Shown here one piece after another: positions 26,202-35,863 of a stretch of 64,000 bases of DNA. The translations under genes were made by a program, and so were the position numbers. The DNA comes from Mannheimia haemolytica. Its GTDB lineage: Bacteria; Pseudomonadota; Gammaproteobacteria; Enterobacterales; Pasteurellaceae. Under the pieces are notes generated by a model that saw nothing but the letters and a program-made list of their open reading frames with translations, was not told where the DNA came from and did no database searches. The DNA lies in the NCBI RefSeq assembly GCF_004342115.1, contig NZ_SMAC01000014.1:1-64000 (forward strand), written 5' to 3'. The first letter of the stretch is position 1; each line of letters opens with the position of its first letter.

Positions 26202-29114
26202 TTACGCTTTATTACTTACAATCACTCGCAAGCTATCTAAGCGATAATTTGCCGTTTCAAGTTGGGCAAGGGAAGCGTTAAGCTGTTGTTCTAAGGCTTC
26301 AACTTCATCGGCTCGAATATTTTTATTCACCATTTTGAGTGATTCCAAGCGGTGTAATTCTGCTTTTAATTTGCTATTTGCCTCAAATTTGGCAGTTTCA
26401 ATCACCTGTTGGACCTGAGGTTCTACCGCTTTTTCACTCGCTTTAATTAATTTTTCAATATCCGCTCGAGCCATTTTGGCAATTTTATTTGCCATCTGTT
26501 TATTCACCGGTTTTAATTGGCGTTCAAGCCCGGCAAAAGAGACCTGCGGAGCAATATTGTTGCCTTTGTTATCCACTAAAACCCGAATCGGGGTTGGCGG
26601 TAGGAAACGGGTTAAATTTAGCCCTTTCGGTGCTTGTGCTTCCACCACATAAAGCGCCTCAAGTAATAATGTACCGGCAGGCAATTTATTATTCACCAGC
26701 AATGAGATTGCTGATTTGCCAATATCGCCGGAGGTGATTAAATCAATACCATTGCGGATCATCGGGTGATCCCAAGTGAGAAATTCCACCTCTTCCCGCA
26801 TTAACGCCAGTTCACGATTAAAGGTAATGGTCGTGCCATCTTCCGATAGCCCCGGGAAATCAGGCACAAGCATATGTCCGGTTGGGCTAATCACAATGCT
26901 CTGCTCGCCTAAATCTTCCTGTTCAACGCCAATCACATCAAACAAACTCAAGGCAAAATTAACCAACTGCGGATTATTATCTTCTTTCGCAATATCATTA
27001 GCGAGCTGTTGAGCTGCTTCTCCGCCATTAGAATTCAGTTCTAATAATCTGTCCTGTCCTTTCTCCAGTTCGGCTTTCAAATACTGTTGGCGTTTATAGG
27101 TTTTCGCAACAAAATCATCAAATTGGGCTGAAAGTTCAGATTTTTGCAGGAATTGTTGCAATTCTTCACCTAATTCACGGAAGATCGCTGTTCCCATCGG
27201 GCAGGTTTCTTCAAACGCATTCAAGCCCTTGTGATACCACTCTGCCAACATCTGTTGAGCCGATAAATTAAAGCAAGGCACATAAATCTGAATGTCATTT
27301 TTCTGTCCGATACGATCTAATCGCCCAATACTTTGCTCCAATAAATCCGGGTTATCCGGCAAATTAAACAGCACTAAATCTTTAGCAAATTGGAAATTTC
27401 GCCCTTCTGAACCGATGCTTGAACTAATCAGCACCTGAGCGCCTTCTTCTTGTTGAGCAAAATAGGCGGCAGCTTTGTCACGTTCAACAATCGACATTTT
27501 CTCGTGGAAAACGGCAGAACGAATCGCCTCACGCTCACGCAAAACTTGCTCCAAAGCAATCGCAGTGTCCGCCTGTTTGCAGATCACCAGCACTTTTTCA
27601 TCACGATGATTTTTTAAGAAAGTGATGAGCCAATCAATCCGAGGGTCGAATTCAGCCCATTTCGCATTCGGGTTCATTCGTTGGAACAAATATTCAGGAT
27701 AGAGCAAATCACTTTGGCTCACACTCCCCATCATTCCCATCACTTTTAACGCATTTTGGTATTGTTTCGGCATTTCTAGGCTGATTTGGTGGTATTCCCG
27801 ATGTGGGAAGCCTTTCACTCCCTGACGGGTATTTCTAAACAACACCCGGCTGGTTCCATGGCGGTCAATTAGCTCACTAATCAGCTCTTGACGGGCTTGC
27901 AAGCGGTCATTTTCGTCCGATTTTTTGCTATTAATTGCACGGAACATCGGCTCGGTATCTTGCTCGCTTAACAGCTCCGCAATCGCATTCTGCTCGTCAT
28001 TACTTAGCGGTTTATCGCTTAATAAGCTACTCACCGCATCTGCCACCGGTTTATACTGTGCTTGCTCCTGTACAAACTCGGCATAATCATAAAAACGATC
28101 CGAATCTAACAACGCCAAGCGGGCAAAATGGCTCTCTTGCCCTAATTGCTCCGGTGTTGCCGTTAAAAGCAAGACGGCAGGAATTTGTTGAGATAAACGC
28201 TCTACCAACTGATAGCCGATAGAAGATTCGGTTTCCGACCATTCTAAATGGTGAGCTTCATCAACAATTAATAGATCCCAGTCGGCAGCAAGCACTTGAT
28301 TGGCTCGTTGCGGTGAGGTTTCCAGCCAGTTTAGTGAAGTAATGACTAACGCTTCGCTCTCAAATGGATTTTCACTTACATCATCGCCATTTTCATCTTG
28401 TTTATCAAAATCACTACAACGTTCTTCATCGAATAACGAGAATTTCAGATTAAAACGGCGAAGCATTTCCACCAACCATTGGTGTTGCAAACTTTCCGGC
28501 ACTAATACCAATACTCGTTCTGCTCTGCCCGAAAATAGCTGTTGTTGCAAAATCATACCGGCTTCAATAGTTTTACCCAGTCCCACTTCATCGGCTAATA
28601 GCACACGAGGAGCAAGGCGTTGCCCGACTTCTTTTGCAATATGTAATTGATGTGGAATCAGGCTGGCTCGAATGCCTCGCAAACCACGCAGTGGCGACTG
28701 ATATTGCGCTTGCTGGTGCTGCAAAGCGTTAAAGCGTAATGCAAAGCGATCTGAGCGATCAATCTGAGCCGAAAAAAGGCGGTCTTGCGGTTTGCTGAAA
28801 CTGATTTTATGATCGAGCAACATTTCAGGCAGTACCGCTTCTTCACCGTTATCCACCCTTTTGCCCAAATAGATTACGGCACCTTGATTTTCCACAACCT
28901 CTGAAACCTCTAACTGCCAGCCATCTATACTGTTAATTCTATCTCCGGCTTGAAACTGCACTCGAGTTAAAGGTGCAACTGCAATTGCATAGACCCGCTC
29001 TTCTTCCGCTGCCGGGAAATTGATAGTGACAGTGCGATGATCCACCGAAGTCACGATTCCCAAACCTAAATTATTTTCCGATTCACTTAGCCAACGCTGA
29101 CCGACTAAAAACAT
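26202..29114 (-). CDS. rapA: RNA polymerase-associated ATPase RapA (HepA)
   Basis: 970 aa SWI2/SNF2 protein that recycles stalled RNA polymerase. The N-terminal Tudor-like part starts [18 protein letters not shown]. The helicase core has Walker [16 protein letters not shown] near 175, DEAHH near 285, TATPEQLGQ, and the C-terminal lobe [15 protein letters not shown] with [14 protein letters not shown]. The C-terminal third matches the RapA spacer and C-domains. Length close to E. coli (968). Stand-alone gene on the minus strand. Confidence 0.97.
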   Translation of the reverse strand: MFLVGQRWLSESENNLGLGIVTSVDHRTVTINFPAAEEERVYAIAVAPLTRVQFQAGDRINSIDGWQLEVSEVVENQGAVIYLGKRVDNGEEAVLPEMLLDHKISFSKPQDRLFSAQIDRSDRFALRFNALQHQQAQYQSPLRGLRGIRASLIPHQLHIAKEVGQRLAPRVLLADEVGLGKTIEAGMILQQQLFSGRAERVLVLVPESLQHQWLVEMLRRFNLKFSLFDEERCSDFDKQDENGDDVSENPFESEALVITSLNWLETSPQRANQVLAADWDLLIVDEAHHLEWSETESSIGYQLVERLSQQIPAVLLLTATPEQLGQESHFARLALLDSDRFYDYAEFVQEQAQYKPVADAVSSLLSDKPLSNDEQNAIAELLSEQDTEPMFRAINSKKSDENDRLQARQELISELIDRHGTSRVLFRNTRQGVKGFPHREYHQISLEMPKQYQNALKVMGMMGSVSQSDLLYPEYLFQRMNPNAKWAEFDPRIDWLITFLKNHRDEKVLVICKQADTAIALEQVLREREAIRSAVFHEKMSIVERDKAAAYFAQQEEGAQVLISSSIGSEGRNFQFAKDLVLFNLPDNPDLLEQSIGRLDRIGQKNDIQIYVPCFNLSAQQMLAEWYHKGLNAFEETCPMGTAIFRELGEELQQFLQKSELSAQFDDFVAKTYKRQQYLKAELEKGQDRLLELNSNGGEAAQQLANDIAKEDNNPQLVNFALSLFDVIGVEQEDLGEQSIVISPTGHMLVPDFPGLSEDGTTITFNRELALMREEVEFLTWDHPMIRNGIDLITSGDIGKSAISLLVNNKLPAGTLLLEALYVVEAQAPKGLNLTRFLPPTPIRVLVDNKGNNIAPQVSFAGLERQLKPVNKQMANKIAKMARADIEKLIKASEKAVEPQVQQVIETAKFEANSKLKAELHRLESLKMVNKNIRADEVEALEQQLNASLAQLETANYRLDSLRVIVSNKA

Positions 29115-29225
29115 TTTTTCCTCTAAGTAATAAGTAAAAGCATCATTATTGTCATTTAAACGGCTATTTTACCAAATTCCGGGACCGGTCGGCTTGAGTA
29201 TTTTTGCAAAAAAGCACAATAAAAA

Positions 29226-29263
29226 GACCGCTTGTGCGGTTAAATCACACAAGCGGTCGTTTT
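29226..29263. terminator. terminator made of an inverted USS pair
   Basis: GACCGCTTGTG at 29226 pairs with CACAAGCGGTC at 29248, an 11-bp perfect stem. It is followed by GTTTT on the plus strand and preceded by AAAAA, which gives a T run on the minus strand. It ends the short exported-protein gene on the minus strand. Confidence 0.75.
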
Positions 29264-29274
29264 AAGGGGTAAAT

Positions 29275-29632
29275 TTAGTTTTTATCTAAATCTAGATCTG
29301 CCTTATATTCAATCCGATTTCTACCTTTTACTTCAATTTCAATATCCAGCTCTTGGTCACCACGTTTGAATTTTAAATCAGCATCATCTCTATGAATATC
29401 AGATTCTACTAAATGGAAACCTTTACGTTTAGCGTGGGCGATCGCACTTTTCGCTAAGCCACGAACATCATTACCACTGACACGATATTCTACTTCAAAC
29501 TCACCATTACCTTGACGATCTGCTTTAACTAATTCGCCACGAGGCTGATAAATTTCACTTGGAAGAAACCGCAAATGCTGTTGCAGAAGCCAAAGTTGCT
29601 AATACTAAAAGACCTTTAGAAACAGTTTTCAT
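29275..29632 (-). pseudogene. small exported protein, frameshifted after its signal peptide
   Basis: A good ribosome binding site (AGGAGA) precedes an ATG at 29632. This frame codes a clean signal peptide, MKTVSKGLLVLATLASATAFA, then VSSK and a stop at 29555. The rest of the protein continues in the next frame as PSEIYQPRGELVKADRQGNG to DLDLDKN at 29275. Skipping one base in the TTTCTTCC region joins them into about 117 aa. The mature part is charged, predicted mixed alpha/beta, with a GNDVRGLAKSAIAHAKRKGF helix. I do not recognise the family. The TTG start of the 99-aa frame at 29574 is not credible by itself. Either an inactivated gene or a sequence error. Confidence 0.75.
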
Positions 29633-29694
29633 TGAAATCTCCTATTAAATAAATGAAACCTATTACTGAGACCTTGCAAAATTAACAAAGTTCA

Positions 29695-31020
29695 TTATAA
29701 ACTTTCAAAAAGTTTAAACGCCTGCCCATCAGACATACCGGCTAAATAGTCGCAAATTACCCTTGCACGCTTAGATTCTTCCGCATTTTTCCAACGTTCC
29801 CGCACATTATTAGGGAGTAATCGCATCGGATCACTGCTTAAAATATCGAACAATTCCATTAGAATGCGTTGCCCCTTGCGTTCCACCCGCTGGGTTTTGG
29901 CATCACAAATCACATATTGATACACAAAATCTTTCAAGATTTTCAGCACACAGGCAACACTTTCCGGTAAATAGGCATTATAACGTAGCAACGGCTCGTC
30001 AAATTCAGGCAGAGCTTTCCAACGCACATTGGTAATAAAATGATTCACTAATGCCCCGATCACATCTTTTCGCTCGTAGCGGTGCTGAGAAAAGAGCTTT
30101 TCCCGAATCTCCGGCAGGCGTTGTTTCACCCAATCGGATTGGCACTCCGCCAGCAATTTTTCCGCATTTTGCCACGATTGCGGTGTGACCATTCCACCTA
30201 CAATCGCATCTTCCAAATCGTGTACGCCATAGGCAATATCGTCCGCTAGTTCCATTATGCTGCAATCGAGAGATTTATATTGCGTTTTGTTTGGCTGTTT
30301 CGGATCTTGATTGGGCTGAACCGTGCAAAATTGGCGTCGGTCTTTTTCACTTAACGGGGCTAATACCCACTCAAAAAAGTGGTTGTCGTCATCAAAAATC
30401 CCTTTGCTCTGTGGAAAATGGTGCAAATTAATATGCCGAGCCTCGCTCATTTCTGCCGGCTCAATCGGCGAGGTTTGAGACAAGAGTGCCGGATATTTCA
30501 TTACCCCCAGTAAGGTGCGACGGGTCAGATTCATTCCGGCTGTTTCGGTGTAAGGCTCAAGCTGGGTCATAATCCGAAAGGATTGAGCATTACCCTCGAA
30601 GCCGCCAAAGGCGTACATTTTATAATTTAACGCCATTTCACCACCGTGCCCGAACGGAGGGTGCCCGAGATCGTGGGCAAAACAAAGGGATTCCACCAAG
30701 CTATGATCCGGCAATAAAGCGGTCAGATTTGCCATATTTTTTGCAAATTCCTGCTCCGAACAGACCGCTTGAAAGCCTTCCACATCCGCTAATAATTTTT
30801 CTCGCAAACTGCTACCGATTTGAGCCACTTCCAACGAATGGGTTAAACGGGTTCGATAAAAATCATCTTCCCCCACGGCGTGAATTTGCGTTTTCGCCTG
30901 CAAACAGCGAAAAGCCTCCGAATGCAATAACCTTGCCCGATCCCGCTGAAAAGGCGAGCGGTGATCTTGTTCCCGTTTTTTATCCGCCAAATAACGTTCA
31001 TTCCAAACCGATGAAATCAT
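29695..31020 (-). CDS. dgt: deoxyguanosinetriphosphate triphosphohydrolase-like protein
   Basis: 441 aa HD-domain metal hydrolase that cleaves dNTP to nucleoside and triphosphate. Motifs are RDRARLLHSEAFRCLQAKTQ, RLTHSLEVAQIG, the HD signature CFAHDLGHPPFGHGGE and MELADDIAYGVHDLEDAI. The frame extends seven codons upstream to a TTG, but the ATG at 31020 follows GGAGG at ideal spacing. It resembles the dGTPase-like subfamily (YP-type, 440 aa) rather than the 505-aa E. coli Dgt, so the exact substrate is uncertain. Confidence 0.88.
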   Translation of the reverse strand: MISSVWNERYLADKKREQDHRSPFQRDRARLLHSEAFRCLQAKTQIHAVGEDDFYRTRLTHSLEVAQIGSSLREKLLADVEGFQAVCSEQEFAKNMANLTALLPDHSLVESLCFAHDLGHPPFGHGGEMALNYKMYAFGGFEGNAQSFRIMTQLEPYTETAGMNLTRRTLLGVMKYPALLSQTSPIEPAEMSEARHINLHHFPQSKGIFDDDNHFFEWVLAPLSEKDRRQFCTVQPNQDPKQPNKTQYKSLDCSIMELADDIAYGVHDLEDAIVGGMVTPQSWQNAEKLLAECQSDWVKQRLPEIREKLFSQHRYERKDVIGALVNHFITNVRWKALPEFDEPLLRYNAYLPESVACVLKILKDFVYQYVICDAKTQRVERKGQRILMELFDILSSDPMRLLPNNVRERWKNAEESKRARVICDYLAGMSDGQAFKLFESL

Positions 31021-31104
31021 ATTGCCTCCATTTTCCGCCAACTGCTTTTCTTATATAATCTCCCCATTTCGACACTTTATATCATAACAATTCATCTGAA
31101 AACA

Positions 31105-32424
31105 ATGGCGATTTTTTATTCTGAAAAATCGGCAAAAAAACCGATAAAATCACCCGCTTGTCAAAAGGCAACTATTCAATCGTTAGATTATCAAGGCTTA
31201 GGGATTGCCAAAATCAACGGCAAAACTTGGTTTATCGAAAATGCCCTGCCTGATGAGCAGGTGGAATTTAAAGTGTTGGAAGAGAAACGCCAATACGGAC
31301 GTGGACAAGCGGTTAAAATTCTTAAAAAATCTGCAAATCGGCGAATGCCAAGCTGCGAACTTTACGGGCAATGCGGTGGCTGCCAAATGCAGCATATTTC
31401 GCTTGAACTGCAACGTAAGGCAAAACAACAGGCTTTATTCCAACGCTTACAGAAATTGCAAACCCACGCTATTGATGTTCAGCCGATGATTATCGGCAAC
31501 GATAAACACTACCGCCGTCGGGCAAAATTAAGCATTGCGATCCAGCAAGGCAAGGCGGTAATCGGCTTTCGTTTGCAAAATTCCAACCAAATTATACCGC
31601 TTGCACACTGTGAAGTGCTAGTTGAACCGCTTGCCAATTTGCTCCCAAAATTAAAACACCTGATTGAAAACTGGCAACAGCCGAAAAAATTGGGGCATAT
31701 TGAGCTGGTCAGTGCGGACAATACCATTGCCCTATTTTTCCGCCATTTAGGGGCATTATCGGCGCAAGATAACCACAATTTGCGTCAATTCGCCACACAA
31801 GAGCAATTATCTCTTTTTGTGATGACTAGCGAAAATCACATTGAGCATCTGTGCGGTGAACGCCCGTATTATCAAATTCAGGGTCTAAAGTTGCATTTTT
31901 CAATTCGGGATTTTATTCAGGTGAATGCCACGCTCAATGAAAAAATGGTGGAAAAAGCCCTTGAGTGGCTGGAATTATCCAACCAAGATCGAGTGTTAGA
32001 TCTCTTCTGTGGAATGGGGAATTTTACCTTGCCTATTGCTGAGCGAGCGAAATCGGTGGTCGGTGTGGAAGGGGTAGAACCAATGGTGCAACAAGCCCGA
32101 GAGAATGCGGTGACAAGCGGTCTAAAAAATGTGGAATTTTACCAAACCAATTTAGATGAGCCGTTTTCTGACAAACCTTGGGCAAAAGAGCCGTTTAACA
32201 AGGTACTACTCGACCCGGCACGCAACGGAGCACTATTTTGCCTAGATCACTTGACATCACTCAATCCTGAGCGGATTGTTTATGTCTCTTGCAATCCGGC
32301 AACACTGGTGCGAGATGCCGAAAAACTGTTGCAACTAGGCTACAGGCTAGAAAAAGCGGCAATGATTGATATGTTCCCCCACACCGGGCATTTGGAATCT
32401 ATTTCGCTGTTTTTAAAATCTTAG
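31105..32424 (+). CDS. rlmD: 23S rRNA (uracil-1939-C5)-methyltransferase
   Basis: 439 aa. The N-terminal TRAM domain (about 20-75) is followed by the iron-sulfur cysteines of CELYGQCGGCQMQH. The S-adenosylmethionine domain shows VLDLFCGMGNFTLPIA and VLLDPARNGA. The nucleophile cysteine is in YVSCNPATLVRD and the general base region is DMFPHTGHLESI. It methylates U1939 of 23S rRNA. Divergent from dgt with 84 bases between. Confidence 0.95.
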   Translation: MAIFYSEKSAKKPIKSPACQKATIQSLDYQGLGIAKINGKTWFIENALPDEQVEFKVLEEKRQYGRGQAVKILKKSANRRMPSCELYGQCGGCQMQHISLELQRKAKQQALFQRLQKLQTHAIDVQPMIIGNDKHYRRRAKLSIAIQQGKAVIGFRLQNSNQIIPLAHCEVLVEPLANLLPKLKHLIENWQQPKKLGHIELVSADNTIALFFRHLGALSAQDNHNLRQFATQEQLSLFVMTSENHIEHLCGERPYYQIQGLKLHFSIRDFIQVNATLNEKMVEKALEWLELSNQDRVLDLFCGMGNFTLPIAERAKSVVGVEGVEPMVQQARENAVTSGLKNVEFYQTNLDEPFSDKPWAKEPFNKVLLDPARNGALFCLDHLTSLNPERIVYVSCNPATLVRDAEKLLQLGYRLEKAAMIDMFPHTGHLESISLFLKS

Positions 32425-32439
32425 TAGATATTGCCCCGA

Positions 32440-32465
32440 TGGTGCGAGCGTCCACGCTCGTACCA
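32440..32465. repeat. TCCA-loop dispersed hairpin, copy 2
   Basis: GGTGCGAGCG-TCCA-CGCTCGTACC, preceded by GAT and 16 bases after the rlmD stop. Second member of the family seen at 23382. Confidence 0.6.
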
Positions 32466-32466
32466 C

Positions 32467-32524
32467 ACAAGCGGTTAATTCTGCCTAAAAATTTGCAAAA
32501 AATGTACTATTATTAACCGCTTGT
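32467..32524. terminator. inverted USS pair between rlmD and bcr
   Basis: ACAAGCGGTTAAT and ATTAACCGCTTGT form a 13-bp perfect inverted repeat. It is separated by 32 bases that contain AAATTTGCAAAAAAT. Lies between convergent genes and probably serves both as terminator and uptake signal. Confidence 0.6.
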
Positions 32525-32563
32525 AGAAATTTGTTGGGTTTTCGCAAGCTAACCCCAACCTAG

Positions 32564-33745
32564 TTATCGCTTATAACACAGAAAATAATACACCACACCG
32601 GCTAACATAACGCACAATGCCATCGCCAAAAGCATTGGGGCAGCACTGGTTACAGCAATATGTGAAAGCCCTGCTCCAACAAGGGAAGCAACACCAAAAC
32701 GAGCCGTACCTGCTACTCCGTTAGCCGTGCCTGCCATTTGTGGAAATTGCTCTAAAATGGCGGCACTGGCATTACTACCAATGGTGGAAAGCATTCCGAT
32801 ATAAAGCGGAATACCGATTGCCATTGCCCAGAAGCCTAAATCAAAAATCGCCACTAAAGCCAGCCAAATGCCGGCTAACAGTTGCATAGCTAAAGCAATT
32901 CGTAACATCGTTTCAGAGCCGACTTTCACTACCATTTTGCTGTTAATCGCCGTCATCGTCACCATCACAATCATATTCAGCCCGAAGAAATAGCCGAAAT
33001 TTTCTTGCGACACGCCATAAAGCCCAATATAGACAATCGAGCCTGAGGTTAAAAAACAGAAAATACCTGCAAAGGTTAAGCCGCCAATCAGCACATAACC
33101 AAGAGTAGGCTTATGTTTCAGTAAGATGGCAAAATTGCTTAAAGTTTTGCCAAAACTTAACGGCAGGCGTTTTTCGGGGGCTAATGTTTCAGGGATTTTC
33201 CAACTAATTAATACCACGCACAAAATCCCCATCGCCACTAACACATAGAAAATTGAGTGCCAGTGGAAATATTTGGCAATATAACCGCCAACAATCGGTG
33301 CAAGCAATGGGGCAAGCATAGAAATAATCATAATAACCGACATCAATTTGGCAAATAAATTACGCTCAAACAGATCTCTCACTAATGCTCCCAGCACCAC
33401 CGCCGGGGCTGCCGCACATAAGCCCTGTACTAACCTTAGCAGGTAAAATGTTTCGATATTCTGAACTTGGGTCAGAAAATAAGCGGCAATCGCCGAGCCG
33501 ACTAATCCGATTAAAATAATGATTTTCCGCCCAAAGCTGTCTGCCATCGGTCCCCAGAATAGTTGCCCTGCCCCAAAACCTAGGGTAAATACCGCCAAGG
33601 TGGTTTGCACTTTTTCTTGCGAAACCGCCAAGTCACGGGCAATATCTAAAAATGAGGGCAAATACATATCAATGGCTAATGGTGGCAACATTGCCATCAT
33701 ACCTAATATGATGAAAAAGCTCAGGCTTGGTCTTCTACTTTCCAT
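32564..33745 (-). CDS. bcr: Bcr/CflA-type drug efflux transporter
   Basis: 393 aa major-facilitator protein with twelve hydrophobic segments. Family marks are LPPLAIDMYLPSFLDIARDL at the N terminus, FGAGQLFWGPMADSFGRK (the MFS loop 2-3 motif) and LAPLLAPIVGGYI. It is likely a proton-driven exporter of small drugs or metabolites; E. coli Bcr affects bicyclomycin and sulfonamide tolerance. Its first 11 bases overlap the end of rsuA. The rsuA-bcr pairing is conserved in E. coli. Confidence 0.9.
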   Translation of the reverse strand: MESRRPSLSFFIILGMMAMLPPLAIDMYLPSFLDIARDLAVSQEKVQTTLAVFTLGFGAGQLFWGPMADSFGRKIIILIGLVGSAIAAYFLTQVQNIETFYLLRLVQGLCAAAPAVVLGALVRDLFERNLFAKLMSVIMIISMLAPLLAPIVGGYIAKYFHWHSIFYVLVAMGILCVVLISWKIPETLAPEKRLPLSFGKTLSNFAILLKHKPTLGYVLIGGLTFAGIFCFLTSGSIVYIGLYGVSQENFGYFFGLNMIVMVTMTAINSKMVVKVGSETMLRIALAMQLLAGIWLALVAIFDLGFWAMAIGIPLYIGMLSTIGSNASAAILEQFPQMAGTANGVAGTARFGVASLVGAGLSHIAVTSAAPMLLAMALCVMLAGVVYYFLCYKR

Positions 33746-34436
33746 TAAAACTGGCTATCTCCTCTGAAGTGAGCGAGCGGAATTCACCTTCTTCCAACCT
33801 TTCATCTAACACCACATCGCCAATTCGCCAGCGGTGCAATGCCTCGACTTTATTCCCAAGGGCGGCAAACATTCGCTTAACTTGATGATAACGCCCCTCA
33901 CTAATAGTTAAATTCACATTGTAATCGTCTAAAATTTCAAGTTGAGCCGGCAAGGTTGGCTCTTTCTCGCCACGCAATAAAATTCCTTCTGCCAATCGCT
34001 GTGCATAAAAATCTTCCACCGGATCAGCAAGCGTCACTAAGTATGTCTTTTCACAATGGTGCTTGGGCGAGGTAATACGGTGCGACCATTTGCCGTCATC
34101 GGTTAACAGCACCAGCCCTGTGGTATCCACATCTAACCGCCCTGCGGTATGCAATTTAGTCATTAACGGATAATCAAAGAATTGAAACACCGTTGGGTAC
34201 TCACCATCATCGTGTGAACAAATATAGCCCTGTGGCTTATAGAGCATAAAATACTGCCCCTCTTCCACCCACTCTAATTTCTGATCTTCGTAATAAATTT
34301 CATCTTCTTGACTGATTTTTGCCGCACCACTTTTTTCAATATTGCCGTTTACCGTCACCACACCACTTTTCAGCACTTTAGCCGCTTGTGAACGGGTCAA
34401 ACCGGTATTTTCGGCGATAAATTTGTCTAAACGCAT
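33735..34436 (-). CDS. rsuA: 16S rRNA pseudouridine-516 synthase
   Basis: 233 aa. N-terminal S4 domain (MRLDKFIAENTGLTRSQAAKVLKSG, about 1-60). The catalytic domain has the aspartate in GRLDVDTTGLVLLTDDG and the family signature GRYHQVKRMFAALGN. It modifies U516 of 16S rRNA. Upstream is repeat copy 3. Translation is probably coupled to bcr through the 11-base overlap. Confidence 0.95.
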   Translation of the reverse strand: MRLDKFIAENTGLTRSQAAKVLKSGVVTVNGNIEKSGAAKISQEDEIYYEDQKLEWVEEGQYFMLYKPQGYICSHDDGEYPTVFQFFDYPLMTKLHTAGRLDVDTTGLVLLTDDGKWSHRITSPKHHCEKTYLVTLADPVEDFYAQRLAEGILLRGEKEPTLPAQLEILDDYNVNLTISEGRYHQVKRMFAALGNKVEALHRWRIGDVVLDERLEEGEFRSLTSEEIASFNGK

Positions 34437-34463
34437 ACTATTTTTATACCATAAATTACTTTA

Positions 34464-34666
34464 CCCTCTCCCCTCGTGGGAGAGGGACAGATTTTTCTTC
34501 GTCTAGAAGAAAAATCAGGGAGAGGGGGGAAATACGTCTTCGTCCAGAAGAAAAATCAGGGAGAGGGGAAATGTGCAAACTTTTTTAGAAAAATGACCGC
34601 TTCCCCTCTCTCTGCTTATTTCGCTGAACGCTCATAAGCGGTCTCTCTCCCACAAGGGGAGAGAGT
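34464..34666. repeat. REPIN-like inverted element, copy 3, with internal duplication
   Basis: 203 bp between menC and rsuA. The left arm resembles copy 1 (stem GATTTTTCTTC, loop GTCTA). A 31-base part of it (34498-34528) is repeated at 34538-34568 with one mismatch and a period of 40. The right arm (from 34602) has CCCCTCTCTCTG, a partly mismatched stem GCTTAT...ATAAGC, the CTGAACG loop and the CACAAG terminal hairpin. The centre shares a GCAAACTTTTTTAGAAAAAT stretch with copy 1 and also carries an ACCGCTT half-USS. Confidence 0.75.
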
Positions 34667-34680
34667 GTTTAATTGGGAGA

Positions 34681-35652
34681 TTATACCACAACTTCCCTAA
34701 CAAATTCGCTTTCTAGCCCGACCAACGGCAAGCTAGAGTCGTGCCAATCTCGCAATAATTGGTGTTGCATTAAATTTAACGTATCCAACCCCGGCACACT
34801 GTTTGGGGTGTATTGTTGGGCGATACGAGCCAGTTGGGTTAAGCCCAAACTGCTCTCAAGACTTGAACTAATCACCGCTACTAATCCTTGCTTCTGTGCT
34901 TGTTGAATTAAATTCACGCATTTTTCAAGCGAACCAACCAGCGTAGGTTTAATGATAATAGCGGTCAAATTTGGCTCTTTTTTTACCAAAAAATTCGCCT
35001 CTCTCACGGTTTCGTCCCACGCAATCGCAATGTCGGTTTGTGTGGCAAATTGGCGGGAAAGTTCGAGCGCTTGGCAAGGTTCTTCGATAAATTGAATACG
35101 GGGTTTATGTTCATTTGCAATTTTTTCAGCAAATTTGACCGCTTGTTCCAAGCTCCAAAGACGGTTGGCATCAAGCCTTAGGCGTAAATTCGGAAAAGTA
35201 TGCAACAGCAAATTTGCCTGCTCGCCTTCCTGTTCAGGATTGAGACCGATTTTAATTTTACCGATTGGGTTCGTATGTTGGCTAAATGCCGTGTGTAACT
35301 TTTCCAAATCGCCATAGCACAGCACCGCCGATTGGTTATTCGCTTGCTCGCCTAATTCATTATTCAGTTCAGCCAACGCACAGCTTAGCCCAAAGGCAAC
35401 AGACGGGAAAAGCTGCTCTAACGTTTCAGGCTCTCCTTTCTGCCACGCCTTTAACCAATTCACAGCTTGGTTTTCAGCTTGTTCTAGGCTCTCTTGGCTA
35501 AAACTTGGAAGCGGTGCAATTTCGCCCCAGCCGACTTTCTCCTGTTCTTGCAAACACACCAACACCCCTTGCCTTTCTTTCAAAGGTTGCTTGCGTAACA
35601 CTACACCGGTTTGAATGGGGAGTTGGTAGCGGTATAACTTTACTTGTCGCAT
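34681..35652 (-). CDS. menC: o-succinylbenzoate synthase
   Basis: 323 aa from the ATG at 35652; the frame is open to 35700, but MRQVKLYRYQLPIQTGV fits the family start. Enolase-superfamily dehydratase of menaquinone synthesis. The metal and acid-base residues are in KIKIGLN, LRLRLDANRLW, IQFIEEPCQ, IAWDETVRE and IIIKPTLVGS. It converts SHCHC to o-succinylbenzoate. Stand-alone on the minus strand here, with no other men gene in the window. No strong ribosome binding site is visible. Confidence 0.92.
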   Translation of the reverse strand: MRQVKLYRYQLPIQTGVVLRKQPLKERQGVLVCLQEQEKVGWGEIAPLPSFSQESLEQAENQAVNWLKAWQKGEPETLEQLFPSVAFGLSCALAELNNELGEQANNQSAVLCYGDLEKLHTAFSQHTNPIGKIKIGLNPEQEGEQANLLLHTFPNLRLRLDANRLWSLEQAVKFAEKIANEHKPRIQFIEEPCQALELSRQFATQTDIAIAWDETVREANFLVKKEPNLTAIIIKPTLVGSLEKCVNLIQQAQKQGLVAVISSSLESSLGLTQLARIAQQYTPNSVPGLDTLNLMQHQLLRDWHDSSLPLVGLESEFVREVVV

Positions 35653-35677
35653 ACTATTTTTATCCAAAATAGGTTTA

Positions 35678-35747
35678 GAGGCGAAACATCTTTCGCCCAC
35701 ATCATCATTTGGGAAATTGAGGCGAAAAATGTTTCGCCTCTAGCGCA
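35678..35747. repeat. GGCGAAA hairpin repeat, copy 1
   Basis: GAGGCGAAACAT and a nested GAGGCGAAAAATGTTTCGCCTC palindrome followed by TAGCG. Related to the perfect palindrome at 38376. It lies between the menC and metG starts, in the divergent promoter region. Confidence 0.55.
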
Positions 35748-35863
35748 TCATATTCTACCGCTTGTTAGCCCAAAGCTCTAATAAATTCACGCCAACTGGT
35801 AAACCTGCAACTTTTGGGCTAAAATAGACGGCAATTTTTACCCTAATTTTAATGAGAAAAAGA

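Noticed and set aside
26202-29114. rapA as a phage-defence SNF2 helicase
   Set aside because: Length, N-terminal domain and C-terminal domains match housekeeping RapA, and it has no defence-type neighbours apart from an ordinary toxin-antitoxin pair.
29275-29574. Intact 99-codon gene with a TTG start
   Set aside because: A proper ribosome binding site and signal peptide lie upstream in another frame, so the short frame is the broken remainder of a longer gene.
29695-31020. dGTPase as a phage-defence dNTP-depleting enzyme
   Set aside because: The family includes such roles, but the gene sits among core genes without defence partners; housekeeping is the simpler reading.
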